From positions 1,488,001 to 1,552,000 of the forward strand of contig NZ_JBNAGA010000001.1 in assembly GCF_049800955.1 (NCBI RefSeq): DNA of 64,000 nt, written 5' to 3'. Both the position numbers and the translations under genes were made by a program. The notes beneath the pieces were generated by a model. That model was not told the DNA's origin and did no database searches. It saw nothing but the letters and a program-made list of their open reading frames with translations. Position 1 is the stretch's first letter; each line of letters begins with the position of its first letter. This document shows, one piece after another, positions 41,302-49,737 of this stretch. The DNA comes from JAKVBH01 sp049800955 (GTDB taxonomy: Bacteria > Pseudomonadota > Alphaproteobacteria > Rhodobacterales > Rhodobacteraceae).

Positions 41302-41883
41302 CTATTGGGTCGCCTGTCCTGCTCGCCAGGCGGCCCATTCCTCGGGTGTATCGAGATCCGTCACGGCATGGTGCGCGGGCAGAGCGATGCGCGTGACGTG
41401 ATCACTGTGCCTCTTCAGAACAGTGCGCGCGCCGGTATCACCCTGCAATTGGCGCAACTCTTCAAAGAGGCTTTCGTGAAAGCGCACGGGATGACCCGGC
41501 AGGCCATCCTCGCTTGTGGCCTGAACGATCATGCCCTCCGCGCCTGCGATCTTTGAAAGATCACCGGTTGTGATGTCGGGCATGTCGCCGGGCAGAAACA
41601 TTGCGTCCCTCGCGGAACACTCCGCCAATGCGGCACGAAACGAGGCGGCCATGCCGCTGGCGGCATCCGGCACGGGGACACGTGTGACGTCCAATCCCCG
41701 CAAAACCTCAGCCCGGGGATGGGTCAGCTCCGGCACTGTCACGATAACCTCGAGACCAGCCTCCAAGCCACGCATGGCAAGCATCCGCAGAACCGGATGA
41801 CCCTGAACCCGTTCCAGATGTTTGTCCGCGCCGCGCATGCGACGCCCAAAACCGGCCGCAAGAAGGATCAGGCATGTGCTCAT
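41302..41883 (-). CDS. MobA-like nucleotidyltransferase
   Basis: 193 residues from the ATG at 41883 (AAGAGGG upstream). The N-terminal LILLAAGFGRRMRGADKHLE is the NTP-transferase signature. It continues with FLPGDMPDITTGDL (Asp-containing metal site) and GHPVRFHESLFEEL, as in MocA/MobA-type enzymes that cytidylate or guanylylate molybdopterin. The cofactor target cannot be decided. It follows the flavoprotein gene by 10 bases, with its ribosome site in the gap, so it is probably co-expressed. Confidence 0.85.
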   Translation of the reverse strand: MSTCLILLAAGFGRRMRGADKHLERVQGHPVLRMLAMRGLEAGLEVIVTVPELTHPRAEVLRGLDVTRVPVPDAASGMAASFRAALAECSARDAMFLPGDMPDITTGDLSKIAGAEGMIVQATSEDGLPGHPVRFHESLFEELRQLQGDTGARTVLKRHSDHVTRIALPAHHAVTDLDTPEEWAAWRAGQATQ

Positions 41884-41893
41884 CGCGGCCCTC

Positions 41894-44305
41894 TTATCCG
41901 CGCATGCGCGCGCCATCGGCGTCAAACAGCGGCCCATCCAGCAATGTGGCGCGTCGTCTATGGCCCAGCACTTCGATTTCACAGCGCAATCCGGGCACAG
42001 CCCTGGCGCGCGGGATCAAAGCCAGCGCGATCGACTTTTGCGCGTAATGCGAATAGCCGCCCGAGGTGCAGAACCCTTCCACCGCGCCGTCAATCCAAAC
42101 CGGCTCATAGCCGTGAACATCTGCATCCGCCGCATCCAGCTCAAAGGTCACAAGCTGGCGCGCGGGAGGTGCCACACGCTCGGCTTCTGCTGCACTGCGC
42201 CCGATGAAATCCGTGTCCTTGGAAAACTGAATGAAGCGATCCAGCCCGGTCTCGGCCGCGGTATAGTCAGGGGAAAATTCCGAAAGCCAGGAGCCAAAGG
42301 ACTTGTCCAACCTCAAGGACATCATCGCACGCATGCCAAACGGTTTGAGCCCCAGAGGCTCTCCCGCGGTCCAAAGAACATGCCACAAGGCGCGCTGTTC
42401 CATGGCATCCGCGTAGATCTCATACCCCAGATCGCCAGTATAACTTACCCTTTGCACGAGCGCAGTCATCGTGCCGATGGTCAGCTGCCGCACCTCCATA
42501 AAGGCCATCCCGGAGATGTCTTCCCTGCAAACTTTTTGCAACAAGTCGCGCGCCCGAGGCCCGGCAATCTGAAAGCCCGTGCGCCGATCCGAGACATTAT
42601 CAAGCGTCACCTCGCCCTCGGGCGGATGGCTCATGAACCAACGCATATGCATGGCCTGCGCGCCGTAAGAGCCTGTGATCTGGAAATGCCCTTCGGCCAG
42701 GCAGGACACCGTAAAATCACCGATAATCCGCCCCTTGGGCGACAGCATCGGTGAAAGCGACACCCGTCCGGGTTTGGGGACCCGACCCGCCATGATCCAA
42801 TCGAGCCATGCCCGGGCCCCGGGCCCTTGCACGTCATATTTTCCGAAATTCTGCACCTCATTGATGCCCACAGCCTCGCGCACCGCGCGTACCTCCTGCG
42901 CCGTGGCCTCAAAGGCATTGGAGCGGCGGAAGGACGGCGTCTCATAGCGCGGCTCACCGGGCAGGGCGAAATAATTGGGGACCTCAAGCCCGAATTGATG
43001 GCCCCAGACGGCGCCCAATTCGGAAAAGATGTCATACATCGGCGTTGTGCGATGCGGGCGCGCGGCGGGCAGTTCTTCGTTGGGATAGGCCACGGAAAAG
43101 CGCGTCTGATAATTCTCGATGACCTTGGGCAAGGTGTAGCCCGGCGTGATCCAGCGGCCGTAGCGGGCCACGTCCATCGCACTGACATCACGTTCGCATT
43201 CGCCCTCCGTCATCCACTGCGCGAGCATCAATCCGACGCCGCCGCCCTGGCTGAATCCGGCCATCACCCCGCAGGCGGACCAATAGCCGCGCAGCCCCGG
43301 AACAGGCCCGACCAACGGATTGCCGTCGGGCGCGAAAGTAAAGGGCCCATGGATGACCGATTTTACCCCCGAGCGCTCCAGCACAGGAAAGCGTTTATAT
43401 GCAAATTCAATGCTTTCGCCGATCTTGTCAAAATCATCGGGCAAGAGCTCATGGCCGAAGTCCCAAGGCGTGCCTTCCACGGCCCAGGGCTTGGCCCGCT
43501 GCTCGTAAAACCCGATGCAGAGCCCGCGGCCCTCCTGACGCAGATAGCTTTCGCCAGCCGGGTCCATGACATGGGGATGCTCGGCCTCACGCTCATAGAT
43601 CTCAGGCACATCATCGGTCACGATATACTGGTGCTCCATCGGGTGCAGAGGCAGGTAAACGCCCGCCATGGCGCCCACTTCGCGCGCCCAGAGCCCTCCA
43701 GCATTGACCACGTGCTCGGTATGAATGGTGCCCTTGTCGGTCACCACGTCCCATGTTCCATCCGCGCGCTGGTTGGTCTCACGAACCATGCAATGGGTCA
43801 CAATCTCCGCGCCGCCCATCCGCGCGGCCTTGGCGTAGGCATGCGTGGTGCCGGACGGGTCAAGATGGCCATCCAGCGGATCGTAGAGCGCGCCGAGTAT
43901 GCCGTCGGTATTGGTGATCGGCGCGATATTCGCGATCTCTTCGGGCCCCACGATCTCCGTCTCCAACCCCATGTAGCGGTGCTTGGCCCGCTCCGCCAAA
44001 AGCATGTCAAAGCGCTCTGGCGTATCTGCCAGCGTGACGCCGCCAACATGATGCAACCCACAAGACATGCCCGTGAGCGCTTCCAACTCACGGTAGAGCT
44101 TGATCGTATAGCCCTGCAGCGCCGCCATGTTCGTGTCGCCATTGAGGGTATGAAACCCGCCGGCCGCATGCCAGGTCGAGCCGGAGGTCAGCTGCGAGCG
44201 TTCCAGCAGCATCACATCCGACCATCCCAGCTTGGTCAGATGATACAGCACCGAACAGCCGACAACCCCGCCACCAATCACGACAACCCGCGTCTGCGTT
44301 TTCAT
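41894..44305 (-). CDS. Dimethylglycine dehydrogenase-like flavoprotein with GcvT domain
   Basis: 803 residues. The N-terminal DAO-type FAD domain (VVVIGGGVVGCSVLYHL) contains STWHAAGG with His46, the position of covalent FAD attachment in mammalian dimethylglycine dehydrogenase. The middle is an FAO-type region (about 370-430). The C-terminal half is an aminomethyltransferase (GcvT) domain with YDVQGPGARAWLDWI and GDLGYEIYADAME motifs, expected to bind tetrahydrofolate. Such enzymes oxidatively demethylate N-methylated glycines and pass the carbon to THF. The substrate (dimethylglycine, sarcosine or another) is unproven. It lies in a unit with the MobA-like gene, downstream of the GntR regulator and near dmdA. 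Confidence 0.86.
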   Translation of the reverse strand: MKTQTRVVVIGGGVVGCSVLYHLTKLGWSDVMLLERSQLTSGSTWHAAGGFHTLNGDTNMAALQGYTIKLYRELEALTGMSCGLHHVGGVTLADTPERFDMLLAERAKHRYMGLETEIVGPEEIANIAPITNTDGILGALYDPLDGHLDPSGTTHAYAKAARMGGAEIVTHCMVRETNQRADGTWDVVTDKGTIHTEHVVNAGGLWAREVGAMAGVYLPLHPMEHQYIVTDDVPEIYEREAEHPHVMDPAGESYLRQEGRGLCIGFYEQRAKPWAVEGTPWDFGHELLPDDFDKIGESIEFAYKRFPVLERSGVKSVIHGPFTFAPDGNPLVGPVPGLRGYWSACGVMAGFSQGGGVGLMLAQWMTEGECERDVSAMDVARYGRWITPGYTLPKVIENYQTRFSVAYPNEELPAARPHRTTPMYDIFSELGAVWGHQFGLEVPNYFALPGEPRYETPSFRRSNAFEATAQEVRAVREAVGINEVQNFGKYDVQGPGARAWLDWIMAGRVPKPGRVSLSPMLSPKGRIIGDFTVSCLAEGHFQITGSYGAQAMHMRWFMSHPPEGEVTLDNVSDRRTGFQIAGPRARDLLQKVCREDISGMAFMEVRQLTIGTMTALVQRVSYTGDLGYEIYADAMEQRALWHVLWTAGEPLGLKPFGMRAMMSLRLDKSFGSWLSEFSPDYTAAETGLDRFIQFSKDTDFIGRSAAEAERVAPPARQLVTFELDAADADVHGYEPVWIDGAVEGFCTSGGYSHYAQKSIALALIPRARAVPGLRCEIEVLGHRRRATLLDGPLFDADGARMRG

Positions 44306-44402
44306 TCCGCGCTCCTCGAATGCTCAAGGTCACTGTGGCCCAAAGCTATTCATCCGCAAGTGCGAAACCGACGTGAATTGGTCGTTCTGTACTTCATCTT
44401 GC

Positions 44403-44435
44403 CGAAAAAACTCCGGGGGAGCCCGCAACGCGGGC
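44403..44435 (-). terminator. Probable terminator of the GntR regulator gene
   Basis: On the minus strand the stem GCCCGC/GCGGGC (44421-44435) is followed by CTCC-CCC-GGAG and TTTTTT (44405-44410). It lies between the regulator stop (44479) and the flavoprotein start (44305). Confidence 0.55.
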
Positions 44436-44478
44436 GGGGGCAGAGCCCCAAAACAGCGCAACGGGTGCGGCGACAGGA

Positions 44479-45240
44479 CTAGGCCCGCGTCTCTCGTGCC
44501 GCCCGTGCAGCCCGTGCCGCCAGGACATCGCGGCCCAGAACGCTGGTATATTGCGCAAGATCTTCTAATTGCGCGGTGACGGCCGGGGCATCACGCGCTT
44601 CGAGGGAGGAGGCGATACCGCCATGCAGCGCGATGATGCGTTCGCGCGAGCGCGCAGTGAACGTGATCATATTCATCAAGGGCTGCATGGCCTCCACCGC
44701 ACCCGCCAGTTGGTACGACAAGACAGGATTACCCGCCGCATCAACCAGCGCCCGGTGAAATGTCACGTCAGACGCGCACCATGCCTCATCCGTCAGCCCG
44801 GGCGTTTTCTGGCGCGTGATTTCCGCATGCATGGTGGCCAGATGGTCCGGCGTGCGCCGCGCACATGCCATCTCGGCGCAAGCGCGCTCCAGAGCAAACC
44901 GCGCCTCACAGGCCACATCAAACGACACATCGTTCATCGACAACAGCAGCGTAGAGGTCGTTACATGTTGGCCGTAAGCTTCCGTATAAGACAGCCGCCT
45001 GACAAAGGCTCCGCCAAACGCGCCGCGCTGGGTTCGGATCAGGGATTGCGCAGCCAGCCGTTTCAGCGCTTCGCGCACCGTCGAGCGCGACACGCTGAAT
45101 TGCTCCGCCAGCTCCGCCTCCGAAGGCAGTCGCTCATCAACAATCAACCGTCCGGCAATGATGGCATCGCGAATGTCTTTCGCAATGGAAGCCGAGAGAT
45201 CTGGTGAGGCTGACACAGGCGCATCCAAGTGATTTTTCAT
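44479..45240 (-). CDS. FadR/GntR-family transcriptional regulator
   Basis: 253 residues. The winged helix (about 15-80) reads RLPSEAELAEQFSVSRSTVREALKRL, cited here by its SRSTVREAL core. The C-terminal FCD domain has FALERACAEMACARR, DVTFHRALVDAAGNPVL and a late IIALHGGIASSLEARD, giving the Asp/His metal-site residues of this family, which bind small carboxylates. The palindrome at 45243-45264 touches its start codon, implying autoregulation. It is divergent from the DUF2182-DUF1326-DinB-dmdA run, so it is the best candidate regulator of DMSP genes here (inference). Confidence 0.9.
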   Translation of the reverse strand: MKNHLDAPVSASPDLSASIAKDIRDAIIAGRLIVDERLPSEAELAEQFSVSRSTVREALKRLAAQSLIRTQRGAFGGAFVRRLSYTEAYGQHVTTSTLLLSMNDVSFDVACEARFALERACAEMACARRTPDHLATMHAEITRQKTPGLTDEAWCASDVTFHRALVDAAGNPVLSYQLAGAVEAMQPLMNMITFTARSRERIIALHGGIASSLEARDAPAVTAQLEDLAQYTSVLGRDVLAARAARAARETRA

Positions 45241-45242
45241 TT

Positions 45243-45264
45243 GTCAGACAATTAAAGGTCTGAC
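45243..45264 (-). promoter_or_regulatory. FadR-type operator between regulator and DMSP operon
   Basis: GTCAGAC (45243-45249) and GTCTGAC (45258-45264) form an 8-base-spaced inverted repeat. The first half also lies in TTGTCAGACAA, which matches the FadR-family TNGTNNNACNA site. It is immediately upstream of the regulator ATG (45240) and 45 bases upstream of the divergent gene. On the minus strand TTGCGC and TTTAAT, 16 bases apart, overlap it as a possible promoter. Confidence 0.65.
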
Positions 45265-45308
45265 ATTTATCGCGCAAGAGAAGATGAGTCGCAGGGAGGT
45301 GAGGGTTC

Positions 45309-46091
45309 ATGTCTGATATTGTGCGATCTGGCCTGTGGCTCGCCTTCTTTGGCGTGATCCTGCTGTCCTGGTGGTGGATGTATGCGATGTCCACGGGCAT
45401 GGGGCTGGATCTGCTCGGCCGCCCCAACGAGATGGCTCAACGCATGGCAGCCATGGACCCGCGCATGGACATGTATATGCCTATGGCGGAGTTCTGGCCG
45501 CTTTTGATGATGTGGGCGGGCATGATGGCGGCGATGATGCTGCCCACGATGGTGCCAACCCTACAGGCCTATGATGATCTGATCCGCTCGGCCAATGGCA
45601 GCCGGGCAGGATGGTTGGGCGTCTTGCTGGGCTATTTCATCGTCTGGGTCCTGTTTGCGGCCGCGATCACAGGCGCGCAGCTTGCGCTGCTCTTTGGCGG
45701 CGTCATCGATATGTTGGGCATCTTCAAATCGCCCTGGCTTTCTGGCGCGTTGCTCATTGCCGTGGGTGCTTTTCAGTTCACCCGCGCCAAAGAGGTCTGC
45801 CATGGGGTGTGTCACAGCCCGATGGGCTATTTCCTCGGCCATTGGCGCACAGGGTTTGCCGGCGGCCTGCGCATGGGCCTGGGGCTGGGCGCGTTCTGTG
45901 TCGGCTGCTGTTGGGGTTTTATGGTGCTGGGCTTTGTGGGCGGTGTGATGAACCTCGCTTGGATGGGGCTTGCGACCCTCTTCATGGTTCTCGAAAAACT
46001 GCCCCAGATCGGGCATCGTATCACCAAGCCACTTGGTGTGGCATTGATCATTTTTGGGCTGGGCGTGCTCGCTTGGCCATTGGCAACCTAG
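45309..46091 (+). CDS. DUF2182 predicted metal-binding membrane protein
   Basis: 260 residues with about seven membrane segments, beginning LWLAFFGVILLSWWWMYAMS. The DUF2182 hallmark is a Met-rich region (MAAMDPRMDMYMPMAEF and MMWAGMMAAMMLPTMVP), and a CVGCCWGFMVLGF Cys cluster lies near residue 200. Met and Cys richness suggests soft-metal (Cu-type) handling, unproven. The ribosome site is GGGAGGTGAGGG. It is the first gene of the run to dmdA, 12 bases before the DUF1326 gene. Confidence 0.87.
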   Translation: MSDIVRSGLWLAFFGVILLSWWWMYAMSTGMGLDLLGRPNEMAQRMAAMDPRMDMYMPMAEFWPLLMMWAGMMAAMMLPTMVPTLQAYDDLIRSANGSRAGWLGVLLGYFIVWVLFAAAITGAQLALLFGGVIDMLGIFKSPWLSGALLIAVGAFQFTRAKEVCHGVCHSPMGYFLGHWRTGFAGGLRMGLGLGAFCVGCCWGFMVLGFVGGVMNLAWMGLATLFMVLEKLPQIGHRITKPLGVALIIFGLGVLAWPLAT

Positions 46092-46103
46092 GAAGGAGCT
46101 AAA

Positions 46104-46814
46104 ATGGCCGTGAGAAAAAGACCTGACGCAGACCGTTTGCCGGTCTCTCAGCGTATCGATCAACGCATGGAAAATCCCATGCGCCGCCGCATGAGCCCGA
46201 CGGAATGGGAAATCAAGGGCGAGCTCTTCATGAATTGCTCCTGTGAAGTGGTCTGTCCCTGTGGGATCTCGCTGGGCCGGCATCCGCCGACCTATGGCTA
46301 TTGCCAGACGTGGTTTGCGCTGCAGATCGACGAGGGTCATTTCGAAGGGGAAAGCCTGTCAGGGCTGAATGTGGCGCTTCTCATCGATATTCCGGGACGG
46401 ATGTGTGAGGGCAACTGGAAAGTCGCAGCCTACGTCGACGATAGCGCCAGCGGCAAAGCCTATAACGGCATCCTGAAAATTCTCTCCGGCGAGGCCGGCG
46501 GCAGCACGGGCGTGTTCAATTTCCTGGTCTCCGAAATTCTTGGCGCGGAGCGCGAGAAGGTGATCATCGAGAAAGATGGCCGCAAGCGCCGCATCGTGGT
46601 GGGCCGCAAAATCCAGGGCGAGATCGAGATGATTCCGGGCAAGGATCCCGATGTGCCGGTTTCCATGGAAAACACACAATACTGGATGGGCCCCACGATT
46701 TACCCCGCCGTTGGGCTCAAGTCCAAAGTGCGTGATTACGGCCGTGTATGGGATTTTGAAGGCAAGTCCGCGGATATCATTCCGGTCAACTGGGGCGGCC
46801 CCGGACGGCGATGA
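46104..46814 (+). CDS. DUF1326 protein with Cys-rich N-terminus
   Basis: 236 residues from the ATG at 46104 (AGGAAGGAG upstream). A basic N-terminus of about 30 residues is followed by NCSCEVVCPCG with Cys45, 47, 51 and 53, a plausible metal or Fe-S ligand set. The DUF1326 body includes GNWKVAAYVDDSAS, FLVSEILGAEREKV and NTQYWMGPTIYPAV. No function is established. It is often found beside DUF2182 proteins, as here, and is coupled to the DinB gene by an ATGA overlap. Confidence 0.85.
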   Translation: MAVRKRPDADRLPVSQRIDQRMENPMRRRMSPTEWEIKGELFMNCSCEVVCPCGISLGRHPPTYGYCQTWFALQIDEGHFEGESLSGLNVALLIDIPGRMCEGNWKVAAYVDDSASGKAYNGILKILSGEAGGSTGVFNFLVSEILGAEREKVIIEKDGRKRRIVVGRKIQGEIEMIPGKDPDVPVSMENTQYWMGPTIYPAVGLKSKVRDYGRVWDFEGKSADIIPVNWGGPGRR

Positions 46815-47338
46815 TCGATTCTGCCTTCATCCGCACCATGGCGCGCTACAACAAGTGGCAAAACAATGGGTTGCGGCCCATTCTTGAGCGCATGCCGCAC
46901 GAGGAGTTGACGCAGGATCGGGGCGCATTTTTTGGCTCGATCTTCGCGACGGCGAACCATCTGTTGTGGGGTGACATGTTGTGGATGTCTCGGTTTGACG
47001 GTGGTGAGGCACCCCCCTCCGCACCGGGCCAGGCGCGCGGCGGGATCGTGGAAAGCGTCGGGCTCACGTCGAATATCCAGGACTGGCTCGTGCTGCGCCA
47101 CAAAACCGACGGGCGTATCGTGCTCTGGGCCGATGGCCTGCGCACGGTCGACCTTGTGGGCAATCTCACGTGGTACTCCGGCGCGGCGGGTAAGGAGATG
47201 AGCGTCTCCAAGTCCATGTGCATCATGCATTTCTTCAACCACCAGACCCACCACCGTGGCCAGATCCACGCGATGCTGACGGCGGCCGGGCAACGACCCA
47301 TCGACAGTGATCTCTTTTTGATGCCGGAGGAGCTATGA
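46811..47338 (+). CDS. DinB/YfiT-like putative metalloenzyme
   Basis: 175 residues. A four-helix DinB fold is suggested by MARYNKWQNNGLRPIL at the N-terminus. The metal triad is His50 in TANHLLWGD with His144 and His148 in HFFNHQTHHRGQIH. Members of the DinB/YfiT superfamily include thiol-dependent S-transferases and maleylpyruvate isomerase, so a thiol-transfer role next to a demethylase producing methylmercaptopropionate is possible, not shown. It overlaps both the DUF1326 gene and dmdA (ATGA at each side). Confidence 0.83.
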   Translation: MIDSAFIRTMARYNKWQNNGLRPILERMPHEELTQDRGAFFGSIFATANHLLWGDMLWMSRFDGGEAPPSAPGQARGGIVESVGLTSNIQDWLVLRHKTDGRIVLWADGLRTVDLVGNLTWYSGAAGKEMSVSKSMCIMHFFNHQTHHRGQIHAMLTAAGQRPIDSDLFLMPEEL

Positions 47339-48441
47339 GTGCTTTGATTTCGCCGTCCCGACGGCTGCGGCGAACGCCTTTTTCCGAAGGCGTCGAAGCG
47401 GCGGGGGCCAAAGCTTACACGGTCTATAACCGTATGCTTTTGCCGACCGTATTCCGCTCGGTGGAGGAAGACTACCATCACCTGAAGTCCGCTGTGCAGA
47501 TCTGGGATGTCTCGGTCGAGCGGCAGGTGGAATTGCGCGGGCCCGATGCTGGCCGCTTGATGCAGATGCTGACCCCCCGAGATTTGCGCGGCATGTTGCC
47601 GGGGCAGTGTTACTACGTGCCCATTGTTGATGAGACCGGTGGCATGCTGAATGATCCGGTGGCCGTGAAGCTGGCCGAAGACCGCTGGTGGATCTCGATT
47701 GCCGATAGTGACCTGCTGTTGTGGGTCAAAGGCGTGGCATGGGGCTTGCGTCTGGACGTTCTGGTGGATGAGCCCGATGTGAGCCCGCTGGCTGTGCAGG
47801 GCCCCAAAGCTGAGGCGTTGATGACCCGTGTCTTCGGCGACAGCGTCACAGATCTGCGTTTTTTCCGCTTTGGCTGGTTTGAATTCGAAGGGCGCAGCCA
47901 TGTCGTTGCGCGCTCGGGCTATTCCAAACAGGGCGGCTTCGAGATTTATGTCGAGGGCAGCGATGCGGGCATGCCCATGTGGAACGCGCTGATGGAAGCG
48001 GGCCGAGATCTCGATGTGCATGCAGGCTGCCCGAACCTCATTGAACGCATTGAGGGCGGATTGTTGTCCTACGGCAATGACATGGACAAGAACAACACAC
48101 CCCATGAATGCGGCCTTGGGCGGTTTTGTAACACCGAAACTGCCATTGGCTGTGTCGGTCGTGATGCCTTGTTGCGCGTCTCGCGCGAAGGGCCCGTCCG
48201 CCAGATCCGGCCCATTGAAATCCACGGCGACGCGGTCCCGTCATGTGACCGGCCCTGGCCGATCATGGATGATGGCGAGCAGGTCGGGCAGGTCACCTCT
48301 GCCGCCTGGAGCCCCGACTTCGATGTGAATGTGGGCATTGGCATGGTGCGCATGACCCATTGGAAAGCGGGCACGGATTTGGATGTCGTGACGCCGGCGG
48401 GCGTACAAGTGGCGACGGTCCGTGAGGTATTCTGGAACTAA
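47335..48441 (+). CDS. dmdA: Dimethylsulfoniopropionate demethylase DmdA
   Basis: 368 residues, the known DmdA length. The N-terminus SRRLRRTPFSEGVEAAGAKA and YTVYNRMLLPTVF, then QIWDVSVERQVELRGPDA and PLAVQGPKAEALM, closely follow characterised DmdA proteins. The GcvT fold and the SGYSKQGGFEIYVEGSD block mark THF binding. DmdA transfers a methyl group from DMSP to THF, giving 5-methyl-THF and methylmercaptopropionate. It is the fourth gene of a tight run (ATGA overlap with the DinB gene) and is followed by acuI after 93 bases. General GcvT homologues lack the N-terminal signature, so the assignment is good. Confidence 0.93.
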   Translation: MSALISPSRRLRRTPFSEGVEAAGAKAYTVYNRMLLPTVFRSVEEDYHHLKSAVQIWDVSVERQVELRGPDAGRLMQMLTPRDLRGMLPGQCYYVPIVDETGGMLNDPVAVKLAEDRWWISIADSDLLLWVKGVAWGLRLDVLVDEPDVSPLAVQGPKAEALMTRVFGDSVTDLRFFRFGWFEFEGRSHVVARSGYSKQGGFEIYVEGSDAGMPMWNALMEAGRDLDVHAGCPNLIERIEGGLLSYGNDMDKNNTPHECGLGRFCNTETAIGCVGRDALLRVSREGPVRQIRPIEIHGDAVPSCDRPWPIMDDGEQVGQVTSAAWSPDFDVNVGIGMVRMTHWKAGTDLDVVTPAGVQVATVREVFWN

Positions 48442-48462
48442 AGCGAGGACCGGGACGCAAGC

Positions 48463-48492
48463 GAGGGGCCAGCCCCTCCTGGCCTGACGGCC
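48463..48492 (+). other. Two small hairpins between dmdA and acuI
   Basis: GAGGGG-CCAG-CCCCTC (48463-48478) and GGCC-TGAC-GGCC (48481-48492). Neither has a T run, so they look like processing or stability elements within a dmdA-acuI transcript rather than a terminator. Confidence 0.45.
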
Positions 48493-48534
48493 AATTCACC
48501 CCGGAATATTTGAAGCAAGAGGAAGGAGAGGGCG

Positions 48535-49533
48535 ATGGGCGAGTTCAAGGCACTTGTTGTCGAGAAAGACGAAGAGAGCGGCAAAACGTCTGCCGGGGTC
48601 AAAACACTGTCCGATGCGCATTTGCCAGAGGGCGATGTGACGGTGGCGGTGGAGTATTCGACGGTGAATTACAAGGATGGGCTCTGCATTGGGCCGGGCG
48701 GTGGTCTTGTCCGCAACTATCCCCATGTGCCGGGCATTGACTTTGCGGGCACCGTCGAAACGTCTGCGGACGCGCGCTACAAGCCGGGCGACAAGGTTGT
48801 TCTGACGGGATGGCGCGTGGGCGAAGTGCATTGGGGCGGCTACGCGACGCGCGCACGTGTCAGTGCTGACTGGCTGGTTCCGCTGCCACAGGGGCTGGAC
48901 ACGCGTCAGGCCATGGCCGTTGGCACAGCCGGTTTCACCGCCATGCTCGCCGTGATGGCGCTCGAGGATCATGGTCTGGCGCCCGGGCGCGGCGAGGTTC
49001 TGGTCACCGGGGCTGCGGGAGGCGTCGGCTCTGTTGCAACAGCGATCCTTGCGCATTTGGGCTATGATGTGGCCGGTGTGACGGGGCGCCCGGAGCAAGG
49101 CACATATCTCGAAGGGCTCGGCGCCAAGCGCATCGTCGCGCGCGAAGAGCTCAATGAAACCGTGAAACGCCCCTTGGAGCGCGAAACATGGGCTGGCTGC
49201 GTCGATGCTGTTGGCGGTGCCATGCTGGCGCGGGTTCTGGGCCAGATGATGTATGGCGGCTCGGTCGCGGCGGTTGGTCTGGCGGGCGGTGCAGGCTTGC
49301 CTGCAACGGTTGTGCCCTTCCTGCTGCGCGGCGTGAACCTGCTGGGGATCGACTCGGTGATGCAGCCCTACGACAATCGCTTGCGCGCATGGGAGCGTAT
49401 CGCGCGGGATCTGCCGATGGACAAGCTCGAGGCCATGGTCGTGCCCGCCACGCTGGACGATTTGCCTGCCTTGGGCGCAGACATCCTGAAAGGGCAAGTG
49501 CGGGGCAGGGTGGTTGTTGATGTAGGCGGTTGA
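48535..49533 (+). CDS. acuI: Acryloyl-CoA reductase AcuI (MDR family)
   Basis: 332 residues, start supported by AAGGAGAGG. The zinc-free MDR fold shows YSTVNYKDGLCIGPGGG, PGIDFAGTVE, then GWRVGEVHWGGYA and the Rossmann loop VLVTGAAGGVGSVAT at about 160. It matches YhdH/AcuI-type NADPH reductases. AcuI reduces acryloyl-CoA to propionyl-CoA, removing the toxic acrylate product of DMSP cleavage. The dmdA-acuI pairing is known in Roseobacters and supports this over the generic name. Confidence 0.9.
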   Translation: MGEFKALVVEKDEESGKTSAGVKTLSDAHLPEGDVTVAVEYSTVNYKDGLCIGPGGGLVRNYPHVPGIDFAGTVETSADARYKPGDKVVLTGWRVGEVHWGGYATRARVSADWLVPLPQGLDTRQAMAVGTAGFTAMLAVMALEDHGLAPGRGEVLVTGAAGGVGSVATAILAHLGYDVAGVTGRPEQGTYLEGLGAKRIVAREELNETVKRPLERETWAGCVDAVGGAMLARVLGQMMYGGSVAAVGLAGGAGLPATVVPFLLRGVNLLGIDSVMQPYDNRLRAWERIARDLPMDKLEAMVVPATLDDLPALGADILKGQVRGRVVVDVGG

Positions 49534-49551
49534 GACCGGCACAGAACGAGG

Positions 49552-49583
49552 AAAAAAGGCGCTCCACGGCGCCTTTTTTGTTT
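49552..49583 (+). terminator. Terminator behind acuI
   Basis: AAAAAAGGCGC (49552-49562) pairs with GCGCCTTTTTT (49569-49579), loop TCCACG, tail TTTTTTG. It ends the dmdA-acuI unit, so the transporter at 49738 has its own promoter. Confidence 0.9.
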
Positions 49584-49737
49584 TGTCCTCTCGACGTGCG
49601 CATTCCCTTCGAAAGCGAGACTTTAGGGGTTCAGGTGCGCGTTCAGGTTGCAAAAAACCTCTCAAACGCCGATTTTTTACTACTTTCGTGCGCAGTCTGC
49701 GCGTAGCGTAATGGAAATTGAGTAGGGAGGGACACTC

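Noticed and set aside
41822..44482. Long plus-strand frames opposite the flavoprotein (41822-42754, 42827-44482)
   Set aside because: The minus-strand flavoprotein has complete FAD and GcvT motifs; the opposite frames have no features.
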